Shown here: piece by piece, positions 1-8,158 of the stretch | Layout: every line of letters starts with the position of its first letter | How positions within the stretch are numbered: position 1 is the stretch's first letter | Assembly (NCBI RefSeq): GCF_027857615.1 | Contig: NZ_JAQIFT010000043.1 | Span: 134,152-198,151, forward strand | Direction: 5' to 3' | From: Holtiella tumoricola | GTDB taxonomy: Bacteria; Bacillota; Clostridia; Lachnospirales; Cellulosilyticaceae | Length of the DNA: 64,000 nt | Notes under the pieces: model-generated | The model's input: only the letters and a program-made list of their open reading frames with translations | The model's database searches: none | What the model was told of the DNA's origin: nothing | Position numbers and translations under genes: made by a program

Positions 1-1
1 A

Positions 2-361
2 AAGATTTTTACTCATATTATTATTCCTTTATCTAAACCGGTACTTGCAACGGTTGCTATGTTTGCAGCAGTAGGCCAATGGAATGCATGGTTTGATAAT
101 AATATTTATATGACAAAAGACCATCTTAATACGCTCCAATATCTGCTTTATCAATATCTGAATGAATCACAAAGAATTGCTGCGGAGCTCAAAAATGCAT
201 CCTCTTTAGGGAGTATAACAGTTCAACAAGCGAGTAGTTTATCCCCTAAGGCAATTCGTATGGCAATTACTATTGTAGCAAGTATGCCAATTTTCATGGT
301 ATATCCTTTTATGCAACGCTATTTTGTAAAAGGGATTACACTAGGGGCTGTTAAGCAATAA
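2..361 (+). CDS. Sugar ABC transporter permease, C-terminal part (cut by window start)
   Basis: Only the last ~119 codons are present; the frame is open to base 2, so the gene begins before the window. The visible part reads like the C-terminus of a LplC/YtcP-type carbohydrate ABC permease (binding-protein-dependent, MalG-like): PLSKPVLATVA followed by GQWNAWFDN, a loop with Q-rich residues, a last membrane segment around AITIVASMPIFMVYPF and the typical ending QRYFVKGITLGAVKQ. Proteins of this group import oligosaccharides across the cytoplasmic membrane with a lipoprotein binding protein and a second permease, both presumably upstream. The next gene, a YesM-type kinase, starts 38 bases downstream, the usual pairing for this transporter class. 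Substrate cannot be told. Confidence 0.85.
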   Translation, partial: KIFTHIIIPLSKPVLATVAMFAAVGQWNAWFDNNIYMTKDHLNTLQYLLYQYLNESQRIAAELKNASSLGSITVQQASSLSPKAIRMAITIVASMPIFMVYPFMQRYFVKGITLGAVKQ

Positions 362-399
362 ATGAAGAGAGTATAACTTGAAAGTATATAGGTGATGAG

Positions 400-2211
400 A
401 TGTTAAAAGAAAAGATATTAAAGCAATTTAAGATAAGATTAGCCATTATACTTATTGGTATAGCAGTTATTATATTATCTTTAAGCTTTGGAATCTGCTA
501 TAGGCTCGTAAATAATAAACTCATTGAAAATAGCGAAAAGACATCTCTACAAGTCTTTCAGCAAATGGAAAACACAATTAACTTAGTAGCTGATCAAACA
601 GAAAAAATAGTTGCTCAGCTCATGATAGACCGTGATGTACTTAATTTCTTGCAGGCAGGCAATGAAAATGAATTAAGTATTATCAATAATCACAAAGCAT
701 TGATTAAAATGATAGATAAGGTGATCCAACAAAATAGCTTTATAGATGCAATTGTTCTATTTTCAGAAGATGGGAGAAAAGGGGGAAGCTCACTACATAA
801 AACATATTTTAGTTTAATCCCAAAGAAGCATCCCTTTATAGAATCTGAGGATTATCAAAAGATTATTGAACAATCCCCCCATTTCGTATGGCTAGGAGGC
901 TATGATAGAGATTACTTTTATAAGAATGATGCTGACAGGATAAGTAATCATGAAGGAAATAAAAATTTAGTATTAGCAAAAACAGTTCCTGTTTCAAACA
1001 ATCAAGGTATTATATTTGTAATGTTGAAAGAAGATATATTTAGGGCTTACTATGATGCTAATTCCCATTATGATTATGAAGTATCTATTGTAGATACCGA
1101 TGGGATGAAAATCTCTTCAGTCAATACTTCGAATATAGGAGAGATCATTCCCTATATAGAAGATCTAGATCCTCTAAAACAATATGGGAGTATGAGATAT
1201 AGAGATGAGGAAAAAGATGTTCAAGTCATGTATTACAAATTACCTAAGTACAAATGGATGCTGATTAATGAAATTCCAATGCAAGTCTATATCAATGATA
1301 CTTTAACCATTAGAAATATGATGATTACTATAGTCATCATTACAATAGTAATTATGGGGGTATTTTTTAGTGTATGGATTATTAGGTATACCAATCCTAT
1401 ACAAAATCTTATTAACGTTATGAGGAAAGTTTCTGATGGAGGGATAGATGAAAGGATTACTCAGCATACAAAAGTAGAGGAGTTAGAAGAACTTAATCAG
1501 CAATTTAATAACATGTTGGATCAAGTCAAATTCTTTATGGAAGTTGCAGAGAAAAAAGAACATGAAAAAAGTTTATTAGAAATGCAAACCCTCCAAATGC
1601 AAATTAATCCTCATTTCCTTTACAATACAATCAATAGTATTAGGTGGATGGCAGTAATGAATGGTGCTGACAATGTAGGTGATGCAATGGTTAATTTGGC
1701 AGAACTTCTTAATGCAAGCTTTAGAAAACATACTATTATTTGGGAGATAGAAGAAGAATTAAAATTTGTGGGTAGCTACACAAAATTGATGATTATAAGA
1801 TATGGGACAGGAGTGACTTTTGAGATTGAAGTCGAAGAAGCAGTTAAACAATACCTGATACCTAAATTTATTATACAACCAATCTTAGAAAATAGTATTA
1901 AATATAGAAAAACAGATGGAGAAGTGCTTAGGATACATATACAAATTTATGAGCAAGATAGAATCCATATCGTTGTAAAAGATAATGGAGATGGTATATC
2001 AAAAGAAAAATTAGATAGAATTAAAGATAGATTAGAGGATAAAATAACGAGTGAAGACTTAGATGAAAATGAAAGCATTGGGTTATCTAATGTTAATAGA
2101 AGACTTAAGCTTTACTATGATGGAAAATATAACTTGCAAATTGAGAGTAATGAAGGGCAAGGGACTGAAGTAACCATTAGTATACCGAAACTAAAGTTAT
2201 GTAATCTATAA
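400..2211 (+). CDS. YesM-type sensor histidine kinase
   Basis: 603-residue membrane kinase. An N-terminal membrane segment (about residues 12-35), an extracellular sensing region of ~260 residues, a second membrane segment (~307-328, IVIITIVIMGVFFSVWI), a HAMP region, and a His_kinase domain with QINPHFLYNTIN placing the phospho-acceptor at about His405. The HATPase N-box is QPILENSIKYR and the G-boxes include DNGDGIS and IGLSNVNRRL. YesM kinases normally pair with an AraC-type (YesN) regulator and control an oligosaccharide ABC transporter, which fits the permease just upstream; no YesN-like regulator follows, so it must lie outside the window or elsewhere. A perfect terminator 22 bases after the stop ends this unit. 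Confidence 0.88.
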   Translation: MLKEKILKQFKIRLAIILIGIAVIILSLSFGICYRLVNNKLIENSEKTSLQVFQQMENTINLVADQTEKIVAQLMIDRDVLNFLQAGNENELSIINNHKALIKMIDKVIQQNSFIDAIVLFSEDGRKGGSSLHKTYFSLIPKKHPFIESEDYQKIIEQSPHFVWLGGYDRDYFYKNDADRISNHEGNKNLVLAKTVPVSNNQGIIFVMLKEDIFRAYYDANSHYDYEVSIVDTDGMKISSVNTSNIGEIIPYIEDLDPLKQYGSMRYRDEEKDVQVMYYKLPKYKWMLINEIPMQVYINDTLTIRNMMITIVIITIVIMGVFFSVWIIRYTNPIQNLINVMRKVSDGGIDERITQHTKVEELEELNQQFNNMLDQVKFFMEVAEKKEHEKSLLEMQTLQMQINPHFLYNTINSIRWMAVMNGADNVGDAMVNLAELLNASFRKHTIIWEIEEELKFVGSYTKLMIIRYGTGVTFEIEVEEAVKQYLIPKFIIQPILENSIKYRKTDGEVLRIHIQIYEQDRIHIVVKDNGDGISKEKLDRIKDRLEDKITSEDLDENESIGLSNVNRRLKLYYDGKYNLQIESNEGQGTEVTISIPKLKLCNL

Positions 2212-2232
2212 AAAGTATGCCTATGTCGAGTG

Positions 2233-2276
2233 AAACAATAAACCCCTTAAGAATAATCTTAAGGGGTTTATTGTTT
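2233..2276 (+). terminator. Intrinsic terminator
   Basis: Perfect 20-bp inverted repeat (2233-2252 with 2257-2276) with a 4-base loop and T-rich 3' arm; the core reads CCCCTTAAGA/TCTTAAGGGG. It ends the kinase transcript and isolates the sugar-sensing genes downstream. Its CCTTAAG core recurs in other terminators of this window. Confidence 0.9.
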
Positions 2277-2483
2277 TGTGAAAATTTACTCTGGAAGCCA
2301 TACTTTTACAAAGAGTCTATTGTTAATATAGTTTAAATTTACTATAATATAAATTGTATTTAGGAAAATTTAATATAAAGTATACAATTTATGTCTACAT
2401 GATGTATGAATATATAATTAATTTGAGATTGTATTTGCAGGTTGAGGTTTTACTTAAAATGAGTTAGGTAAAGTGGAGGGTTT
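2277..2483 (+). promoter_or_regulatory. Leader/control region of the sugar-sensing operon
   Basis: Very AT-rich stretch before the binding-protein gene at 2484. I see an 11-bp perfect inverted repeat (ataaattgtat 2349-2359, atacaatttat 2382-2392) separated by 22 bases, which could be an operator or a hairpin, but in such AT-rich DNA chance is a real alternative. No -35/-10 pair is convincing. A ribosome binding site (gtggagg) lies just before the 2484 start. Confidence 0.3.
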
Positions 2484-3452
2484 ATGGATATGAAGTATAA
2501 GCTAGCTATTATGTTGATTCTAGTAATTGTAACGCTAACAGGATGTAGGCTAAGCTTTGTAATGCAAGGCGAGCAAATAGCCAATAAGAAGCATATACCT
2601 AGAAAATTTGGTGCGACGTATATGAATATGAATAATCCTTATTTTATAGCATTAGATAATAGTATGGAATTAGCTTTAGCAGCAAATGGGGATATTTTGA
2701 TTACAAGAGATCCAGCACAAGACCAAGAAAAACAAAATGCGCAAATTGAAGAAATGATAGAAGAAGGGGTTGTAGCTATATTTATAAATCCTGTGGATTG
2801 GAAGACGATCAAACCTGCTTTGGAGCAATGTTATGAAGCAGGTGTAGCAGTATTTAATATTGATACTTATGTTTATGATTTAGATTATGTAGTAGCTTGT
2901 ATTTTATCGGATAATTATAGTGCAGGTGTACAAATTGCCCAGGATATTATGCAAAAGAAGGATGGGGCTAGGATAGCAATCATTAATCATAATAACGTTA
3001 ACTCTACGGCACTACGTGTTCAAGGTTTTTTGGATACGATAGAAGGGTATGAGGAATATGAAGTTGTCTACCAAAAGAGCGGAACAGCAGAGCTTGAAGT
3101 TGCAATGGAGATTACAAAGGAAATGATAGATGAGGGGATCACTTTTGATGTGATATTGGGGGGGAATGATCCAACGGCATTAGGTGCTTTGGCGGCACTT
3201 CAACTGCGTGGTGTTAATTTTGAAGATATATTAATTTATGGAACAGATGGTTCACCAGATGGAAAAACTATGATTGAAAAAGGATATTTAGAAGGAACCA
3301 GTGCGCAATTTCCTATAGAAATAGGAAGAAGAGCAGTGGAATTAGCTTATCAGTATTTAGAGGGCGAAGAGATAGAGGGTGAGATTATTATTCCAGTGGA
3401 ATTGATTACAAGAGATAACTTAGCTAGTTTTGATCCAGATGGTTGGCAATAG
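2484..3452 (+). CDS. Periplasmic-binding-protein-like sugar lipoprotein (putative sensor component)
   Basis: 322 residues. Signal peptide with lipobox LTGC (Cys21), then a type-1 periplasmic binding protein fold (RbsB-like): FGATYMNMNNPYF, IEEMIEEGVVAIFINP, GGNDPTALGALAA, DGSPD and a terminal DGWQ. It is clearly paralogous to the transporter binding protein at 7010-8038, sharing GGNDPTALGALAA and the DGWQ end. It is followed directly by a histidine kinase and response regulator (12 bases from its stop to the kinase ATG at 3464) and not by a permease or ATPase. I therefore infer a sensing role, presenting bound sugar to the kinase, as known for XylFII with LytS/YesN in clostridia. It could instead be an extra binding protein for the ABC system downstream. 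Confidence 0.8.
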   Translation: MDMKYKLAIMLILVIVTLTGCRLSFVMQGEQIANKKHIPRKFGATYMNMNNPYFIALDNSMELALAANGDILITRDPAQDQEKQNAQIEEMIEEGVVAIFINPVDWKTIKPALEQCYEAGVAVFNIDTYVYDLDYVVACILSDNYSAGVQIAQDIMQKKDGARIAIINHNNVNSTALRVQGFLDTIEGYEEYEVVYQKSGTAELEVAMEITKEMIDEGITFDVILGGNDPTALGALAALQLRGVNFEDILIYGTDGSPDGKTMIEKGYLEGTSAQFPIEIGRRAVELAYQYLEGEEIEGEIIIPVELITRDNLASFDPDGWQ

Positions 3453-3463
3453 GAGGATGTGTA

Positions 3464-4783
3464 ATGAATGCTAGAAAGATACGATTAATCAAACTAGTTA
3501 TGCTATGTATTAATACTTTAGCCGCACTTTTTCCGGCCGTGTGTATTTATATAACATCTAATAGGATATGTGATTTTTATATTGCACGTGATTTTATTGG
3601 AAAGATTTCGGCCATACCTAAAAATCCTACAATGATATTAAACACCACAATTTTTTTACTTATTTGCCTTTTGATTTCATTTGTTTTAAGAGAATACATA
3701 TATGGGAAAAACAAACTATTTATATATGGTTCATTAAGCTTTGACTTTATTTTATGTATGTCTATTATGGGACTTCAACATTTTAATTATAATGGGATTT
3801 TGTTTTGGGTATTTGCTAATCTTATCTACTATGTGCGGGATAAAGTGAAAATTATGTTTATGTTACTTGCCATGGGAATCTATGTAGGGACTAATTATGA
3901 AGTTTTATCTATTCAATCTAATCTTTTTACATTCAGTGAGTATGTAGAGTATTATGGGGCAACAACCCAGCAGTATTTAGTTGGTATGTATAATGTTTTA
4001 GTGTCATTGAACATTGTTGTATTTATTGTATTTTGTATAGATGTTATTCAAGAACAACAAGGGATCATTGAGGAAGTAAATGCGCTTTATGCTAGACTAA
4101 CTGCTACTAATACTGAATTACAATGTGCCAATGAAGAATTAAAAGAATATGCATTAATAAAAGAAAAAATGGGTGAAACCAAAGAACGTAACCGTCTGGC
4201 AAGGGAAATTCATGATACGTTGGGACATACATTAACAGGAATTTCGGTAGGGCTTGATGCGTGTTTAACGACTATTGAAGGCAATCCCATAGCCACTAAG
4301 AAACAATTGGAAATTATATCAAAAGTAACACGAGAAGGTATAGGAGAAGTACGTAGATCGGTTAATCAGCTACGTCCAGATACACTTGAAAGATTACGCT
4401 TAGATTCAGCGCTTCAAACAATGGTAGAAGATATGAAGTCTGTGACAAAGGCAGATATTAAGTTGCGATATAACTTGAAAAACTATGCTTTTGGTGAAGA
4501 TGAAGAAACAACTATTTATCATATTGTTCAAGAAAGTATGACGAATGCTATACGTCATGGAAAGGCGAGCCGCATAGAAATTGTTATTGATAAAAAGGAT
4601 GGTGCCATACATATTGAAATACAAGATGATGGCATTGGATGTAAAGAAGTCAAGAAAGGATTTGGAACCAAACATATGCAAGAACGTATTCAGTTACTAC
4701 ATGGGCATGTATCTTTTGATGGTAGTAATGGATTCCTAGTAAAAGCAGTTATACCAGTAAGATGGGGGGAAGAATATGATTAA
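3464..4783 (+). CDS. NarL-family sensor histidine kinase, six membrane segments
   Basis: 439 residues from ATG 3464, which has AGGAGG at 3451-3456 with good spacing; the in-frame ATG at 3443 lies inside the previous gene and has no such site. N-terminal half is membrane: about six hydrophobic segments, the last SLNIVVFIVFCIDVI, with little extracellular sequence, so the signal probably comes through the membrane or via the lipoprotein partner. A coiled linker leads to a HisKA_3 dimerisation domain, NRLAREIHDTLGHTLTGIS, with the acceptor at about His250, then a HATPase with QESMTNAIRHGKAS and DDGIGC. It overlaps the response regulator by 8 bases, so the two are translationally coupled. Likely input: sugar through the lipoprotein encoded just upstream. 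Confidence 0.9.
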   Translation: MNARKIRLIKLVMLCINTLAALFPAVCIYITSNRICDFYIARDFIGKISAIPKNPTMILNTTIFLLICLLISFVLREYIYGKNKLFIYGSLSFDFILCMSIMGLQHFNYNGILFWVFANLIYYVRDKVKIMFMLLAMGIYVGTNYEVLSIQSNLFTFSEYVEYYGATTQQYLVGMYNVLVSLNIVVFIVFCIDVIQEQQGIIEEVNALYARLTATNTELQCANEELKEYALIKEKMGETKERNRLAREIHDTLGHTLTGISVGLDACLTTIEGNPIATKKQLEIISKVTREGIGEVRRSVNQLRPDTLERLRLDSALQTMVEDMKSVTKADIKLRYNLKNYAFGEDEETTIYHIVQESMTNAIRHGKASRIEIVIDKKDGAIHIEIQDDGIGCKEVKKGFGTKHMQERIQLLHGHVSFDGSNGFLVKAVIPVRWGEEYD

Positions 4784-5447
4784 GGTTCTTATTGCAGATG
4801 ACCAAGAGCTTATTCGGGAAAGTTTAAAGGTGGTATTAGATTCCAAGACCAATATTGAAGTAACAGGTACAGTAGCTAATGGGCAAGAGGTAATACAAAG
4901 TATACGAGAAAGTGCCCCAGATATTATCTTAATGGATATACGTATGCCAAAAATGGATGGTGTACAATGCACACGCATTGTTAAGGAGTTTAATCCAGTA
5001 ATTAAGATTATTATTTTAACAACTTTTGATGATGATGAATTTGTATTTGATGCTTTAAAATATGGTGCAAGTGGCTATTTATTAAAAGGTGTATCTATGG
5101 ATGAACTAGTAGCTTCTATTGAAACAGTTTATAGTGGTAGGGCAATGATTAATCCGGAGATTGCAACAAAGGTTGTACGTATTTTTTCACAAATGGCAAA
5201 AGGTGAACAAGCGATACAGGTAGAAGAAAGATTAGTAGGAGAATTAACAAAAGCAGAATGGAAAATTGTACGAGAAATAGGAAAAGGTGCTTCTAACAAG
5301 GAAATAGCAGAAACATTGTATTTATCAGAAGGAACTGTAAGAAATTATTTGAGCATCATTTTAAATAAACTCCAGTTACGTGATCGCACCCAATTAGCTA
5401 TATGGGTTGTTCAATCTCATGAGTTTAAAAATCAGCAACAGGGGTAA
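4776..5447 (+). CDS. NarL/LuxR-type response regulator
   Basis: 223 residues. Receiver domain with the acidic pair after VLIADDQE, phospho-acceptor Asp54 in ILMDIRMPKMDG, Thr in ILTTFDDDE and Lys in GYLLKG. The C-terminal LuxR-type helix-turn-helix reads LTKAEWKIVREIGKGASNKE then GTVRNYLSIILNKLQLRDR. Partner of the kinase it overlaps. Expected to activate transcription; the obvious targets are its own operon and the ribose-type ABC operon starting at 7010, which has its own promoter-like sequence. No operator could be assigned. Confidence 0.92.
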   Translation: MIKVLIADDQELIRESLKVVLDSKTNIEVTGTVANGQEVIQSIRESAPDIILMDIRMPKMDGVQCTRIVKEFNPVIKIIILTTFDDDEFVFDALKYGASGYLLKGVSMDELVASIETVYSGRAMINPEIATKVVRIFSQMAKGEQAIQVEERLVGELTKAEWKIVREIGKGASNKEIAETLYLSEGTVRNYLSIILNKLQLRDRTQLAIWVVQSHEFKNQQQG

Positions 5448-5466
5448 GGAAGTGTGAGAAAGAATA

Positions 5467-6795
5467 ATGACTAAATATAAAGAGGATAAGAAAAGATGGA
5501 AGTGTACATTTTTTGTTACTATAGTAGTGATAATTTGTAGTATAGGAGGGTTAGGCTATCTAGCCAATAAGCCTATTGTACTAGAATTTGGTATGTTTGT
5601 AGGAAGTAACTGGGATGTAGCTAATGCCAATAGTTATCAGATTATAGATAAAGTTATTGCTGAGTTTGAAAAAGAACATCCGGGCGTTAAGGTTCATTAT
5701 ACAGGTGGTATTAGAAAAACAGATTATGCAGAGTGGTTTGCTCAAAAGATCTTAAAAGGAGAAACACCAGACGTAGCTATGATTCTATCAGATGACTTTG
5801 ATAAGTTAGTATCATTAGGTGTTATACAGAACTTAGATGAACTTATTAAAAATGATAGATCATTTGATACAAATAAATTTTATGAAAGTGCATTAAATAT
5901 TGGGGTCTATGAAGATAATCAGTATGCACTTCCTTATGAAGTTGTTCCTATGCTGATGTTTGTAAATAAATCTTTGCTCAAACAAGAAGGATTTTTGGTC
6001 CCGGAAGACAATTGGACTTGGGATGACTTATATACAATTTGCAGTAAGATTACTAAAGACACAGACGGTGACGGTATTATTGACCAGTTTGGTACTTATA
6101 ATTATGGATGGACAGAACTTTTATATTCTAATGGTGGACAATTATTTAATCAAGAAGGAAGTCAGGTATATTTAACAGATCAAAAAGTAATAGACTCTAT
6201 AAAATTTTTAAAAAAACTTTTAGAATTAAATAAGGGTGTAAAAGTTACTCAAAATGACTTTGATGCTGGAAAAGTAGCCTTTATGCCTTTATCTTTTGCA
6301 GAATATCGTACGTATAAGACATATCCTTATAAAATGAATAAATACACCACTTTTAAATGGGATTGTATTACTATGCCAGCAGGTGAGAATGGAAGTAATT
6401 TATCAGAAGTAAATGCCCTACTTATGGGTATCAGTAGCCAGAGTAAACATAAAGCACTAGCGTGGGAACTTCTTAAAATGTTTACATATAATGAAGCATT
6501 TCAGATGGATATTTTTAGATATTCTCAAGGTGCTTCTCCTTTAAAAAAGGTGACAGGGTCTAAAAAAACAGAGCAAATACTGCGTGAAGATACAGATGAT
6601 GGTGAAAAAGTTATTGATACAGGTGTATTGAACCATGTGATAGAAAATGGTGTGAGTACGCCGAAATTTCCTCAGTATAGACAAAGCATGGCTTTAGCTA
6701 CAGGAGAGGTAGACAAAATATTGAGTGAGGAAAAGGATGTAGAGAATACGTTGAAGATTACTCAACGAACTATAGAATCATTGTTGCAAAAATAA
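5467..6795 (+). CDS. Membrane-anchored extracellular solute-binding protein, family 1 (MalE-like)
   Basis: 442 residues. The N-terminus is basic and then has one hydrophobic segment (FFVTIVVIICSIGGLGYLA, about residues 15-33) without a lipobox, so the protein is probably held by an uncleaved anchor. The rest is a family 1 binding protein: IIDKVIAEFEKEHPGVKVHY, GETPDVAMILSDDFDKLVSLG, NQYALPYEVVPMLMFVNKS, NWTWDDLYTICSKI, a DTDGDGIIDQFG stretch, and a C-terminal EEKDVENTLKITQRTIESLL helix. No MalFG-type permease follows; the ABC system downstream is of the unrelated ribose type. Its place at the end of the sensing operon suggests a sugar-sensing or signalling-accessory role. A terminator follows. 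Confidence 0.78.
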   Translation: MTKYKEDKKRWKCTFFVTIVVIICSIGGLGYLANKPIVLEFGMFVGSNWDVANANSYQIIDKVIAEFEKEHPGVKVHYTGGIRKTDYAEWFAQKILKGETPDVAMILSDDFDKLVSLGVIQNLDELIKNDRSFDTNKFYESALNIGVYEDNQYALPYEVVPMLMFVNKSLLKQEGFLVPEDNWTWDDLYTICSKITKDTDGDGIIDQFGTYNYGWTELLYSNGGQLFNQEGSQVYLTDQKVIDSIKFLKKLLELNKGVKVTQNDFDAGKVAFMPLSFAEYRTYKTYPYKMNKYTTFKWDCITMPAGENGSNLSEVNALLMGISSQSKHKALAWELLKMFTYNEAFQMDIFRYSQGASPLKKVTGSKKTEQILREDTDDGEKVIDTGVLNHVIENGVSTPKFPQYRQSMALATGEVDKILSEEKDVENTLKITQRTIESLLQK

Positions 6796-6810
6796 TTAAA
6801 TAAAATAGGT

Positions 6811-6855
6811 ACCCTTATGTGATAAGTTAATTTATATACATAAGGGTTATTTTTA
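6811..6855 (+). terminator. Terminator-like hairpin after the sensing operon
   Basis: 10-bp perfect stem acccttatgt (6811-6820) with acataagggt (6838-6847), 17-base loop, followed by tatttttat. It separates the sensing genes from the transport operon. Confidence 0.7.
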
Positions 6856-6884
6856 TATAAATACTTAGATAAAATAACAATAAA

Positions 6885-6915
6885 TTGAAAAATAATTACA
6901 AATGTCATATATAAT
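6885..6915 (+). promoter_or_regulatory. Candidate promoter of the ribose-type ABC operon
   Basis: TTGAAA at 6885-6890, then TATATA at 6908-6913 with a 17-base spacer (or TATAAT at 6910-6915 with 19). It leaves a leader of roughly 90 bases before the ATG at 7010. In DNA this AT-rich the match is suggestive only. Confidence 0.35.
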
Positions 6916-7009
6916 ATGTTACAAAAATCAGGTTTTTTAAAAAAATATTTGGTGTATTATTAACTCATAATTAATCACGCGTAAATAAAAAATCTTAGGG
7001 GGAATTACA

Positions 7010-8038
7010 ATGAAAAAGAAAATGCTAAGTATCCTTATGAGTATGGCTTTAGTACCTACATTATTAGTAGGATGTGCAGGTCAAGTAACATCTACTCCTG
7101 CCAAGACAGAAACAAATACAGCAACTTCTACATCTACTGATACGGGATCAGAAGAAGCAAAAGATACAACAAAAGAAAAAGATAGTTATGTATTTGGTTA
7201 TACATGTATGGATGGAACAAATCCTTTCTTTGTTATCTTAGAAAAAACAATCAGAGAACAAGTAGAGGCTAATGGTGACAAGCTTATTTCTACAGATCCA
7301 GCCAATGATGTATCCTTACAAATTACACAGATTGAAGATATGATTTCTCAAGGGATAGATGCTATTTTCTTAAACCCAGCAGAAGCAGAAGGTGTTCTTC
7401 CTGCACTTGATCAATTAAAAGAAGCAGGTATTCCCATTATTAACTTTGATACAGAAGTAGCAGAATTAGAATATGTTGCATCTTATGCAGGTTCAGATAA
7501 TTACAATGCAGGTTATGTTTGTGGTGAGGATTTAGTTGCTAAATGTCCAGAAGGTGGAGATATTATTGTTTTAGATTCTCCAACAATGAACTCTATTGTA
7601 GATAGAACAAATGGATTCTTAGATGCTATTAAAGATAAAGGATTTAACATTGTAGCACAACAAGATGCGAAAGGTAACCTTGAAGTATCAATGGGGATTA
7701 CAGAAGACTTATTACAAGCACATGGAAATGTTATTGCTATTTTTGGTGGAAACGACCCAACAGCACTTGGTGCTTTAGCAGCAGCCAATGCAGCTGGTTT
7801 AAAAGATGTGAAGATCTATGGTGTTGATGGATCACCAGATATTAAAGCAGAATTAGCATCTGGAGATTCTTTAATTGCAGGTACAGGTGCACAATCTCCA
7901 ATTGGTATTGCAAATAAATCAGTAGAGATTATGTATAAAGTAATGGGTGGAGAAAATGTAGATGCTAGATATCCAGTAGAAACATTCCTTATTACATCTG
8001 ATAACGTAAATGAATTTGGAACAGATGGATGGCAATAA
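7010..8038 (+). CDS. Ribose-type sugar ABC transporter, substrate-binding lipoprotein
   Basis: 342 residues; ribosome binding site TAGGGGG before the ATG. Signal peptide with lipobox LLVGC (Cys22), a Thr/Ser-rich linker (~25-55), then an RbsB-like periplasmic-binding fold: GYTCMDGTNPFF, IEDMISQGIDAIFLNP, GSDNYNAG, GGNDPTALGALAAANAAG, GVDGSPD. It delivers a monosaccharide to the RbsA/RbsC-like pair encoded next. A hairpin (8094-8131) in the gap to the ATPase gene probably gives the excess of binding protein over membrane components seen in such operons. Downstream lyxose isomerase, kinase and aldolase suggest a pentose or hexose such as lyxose, mannose or a ketose; sequence alone does not settle the substrate. 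Confidence 0.9.
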   Translation: MKKKMLSILMSMALVPTLLVGCAGQVTSTPAKTETNTATSTSTDTGSEEAKDTTKEKDSYVFGYTCMDGTNPFFVILEKTIREQVEANGDKLISTDPANDVSLQITQIEDMISQGIDAIFLNPAEAEGVLPALDQLKEAGIPIINFDTEVAELEYVASYAGSDNYNAGYVCGEDLVAKCPEGGDIIVLDSPTMNSIVDRTNGFLDAIKDKGFNIVAQQDAKGNLEVSMGITEDLLQAHGNVIAIFGGNDPTALGALAAANAAGLKDVKIYGVDGSPDIKAELASGDSLIAGTGAQSPIGIANKSVEIMYKVMGGENVDARYPVETFLITSDNVNEFGTDGWQ

Positions 8039-8093
8039 GAAGAAGGGGTTATTAGAAGTTTAATCTAGTACAGTAAGTTAGAAGTATATACAG

Positions 8094-8131
8094 AAAGTGC
8101 TTTGTTCTAAAGGAATAGGATAAAGCACTTT
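8094..8131 (+). terminator. Intercistronic hairpin (partial terminator or mRNA stabiliser)
   Basis: aaagtgcttt (8094-8103) pairs perfectly with aaagcacttt (8122-8131), loop 18 bases, followed only by a weak T-run. Located between the binding-protein gene and the ATPase gene, where such hairpins lower downstream expression or protect the upstream message. Confidence 0.6.
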
Positions 8132-8158
8132 TCTAACATAGAAGAAGTAGGTGATAAC

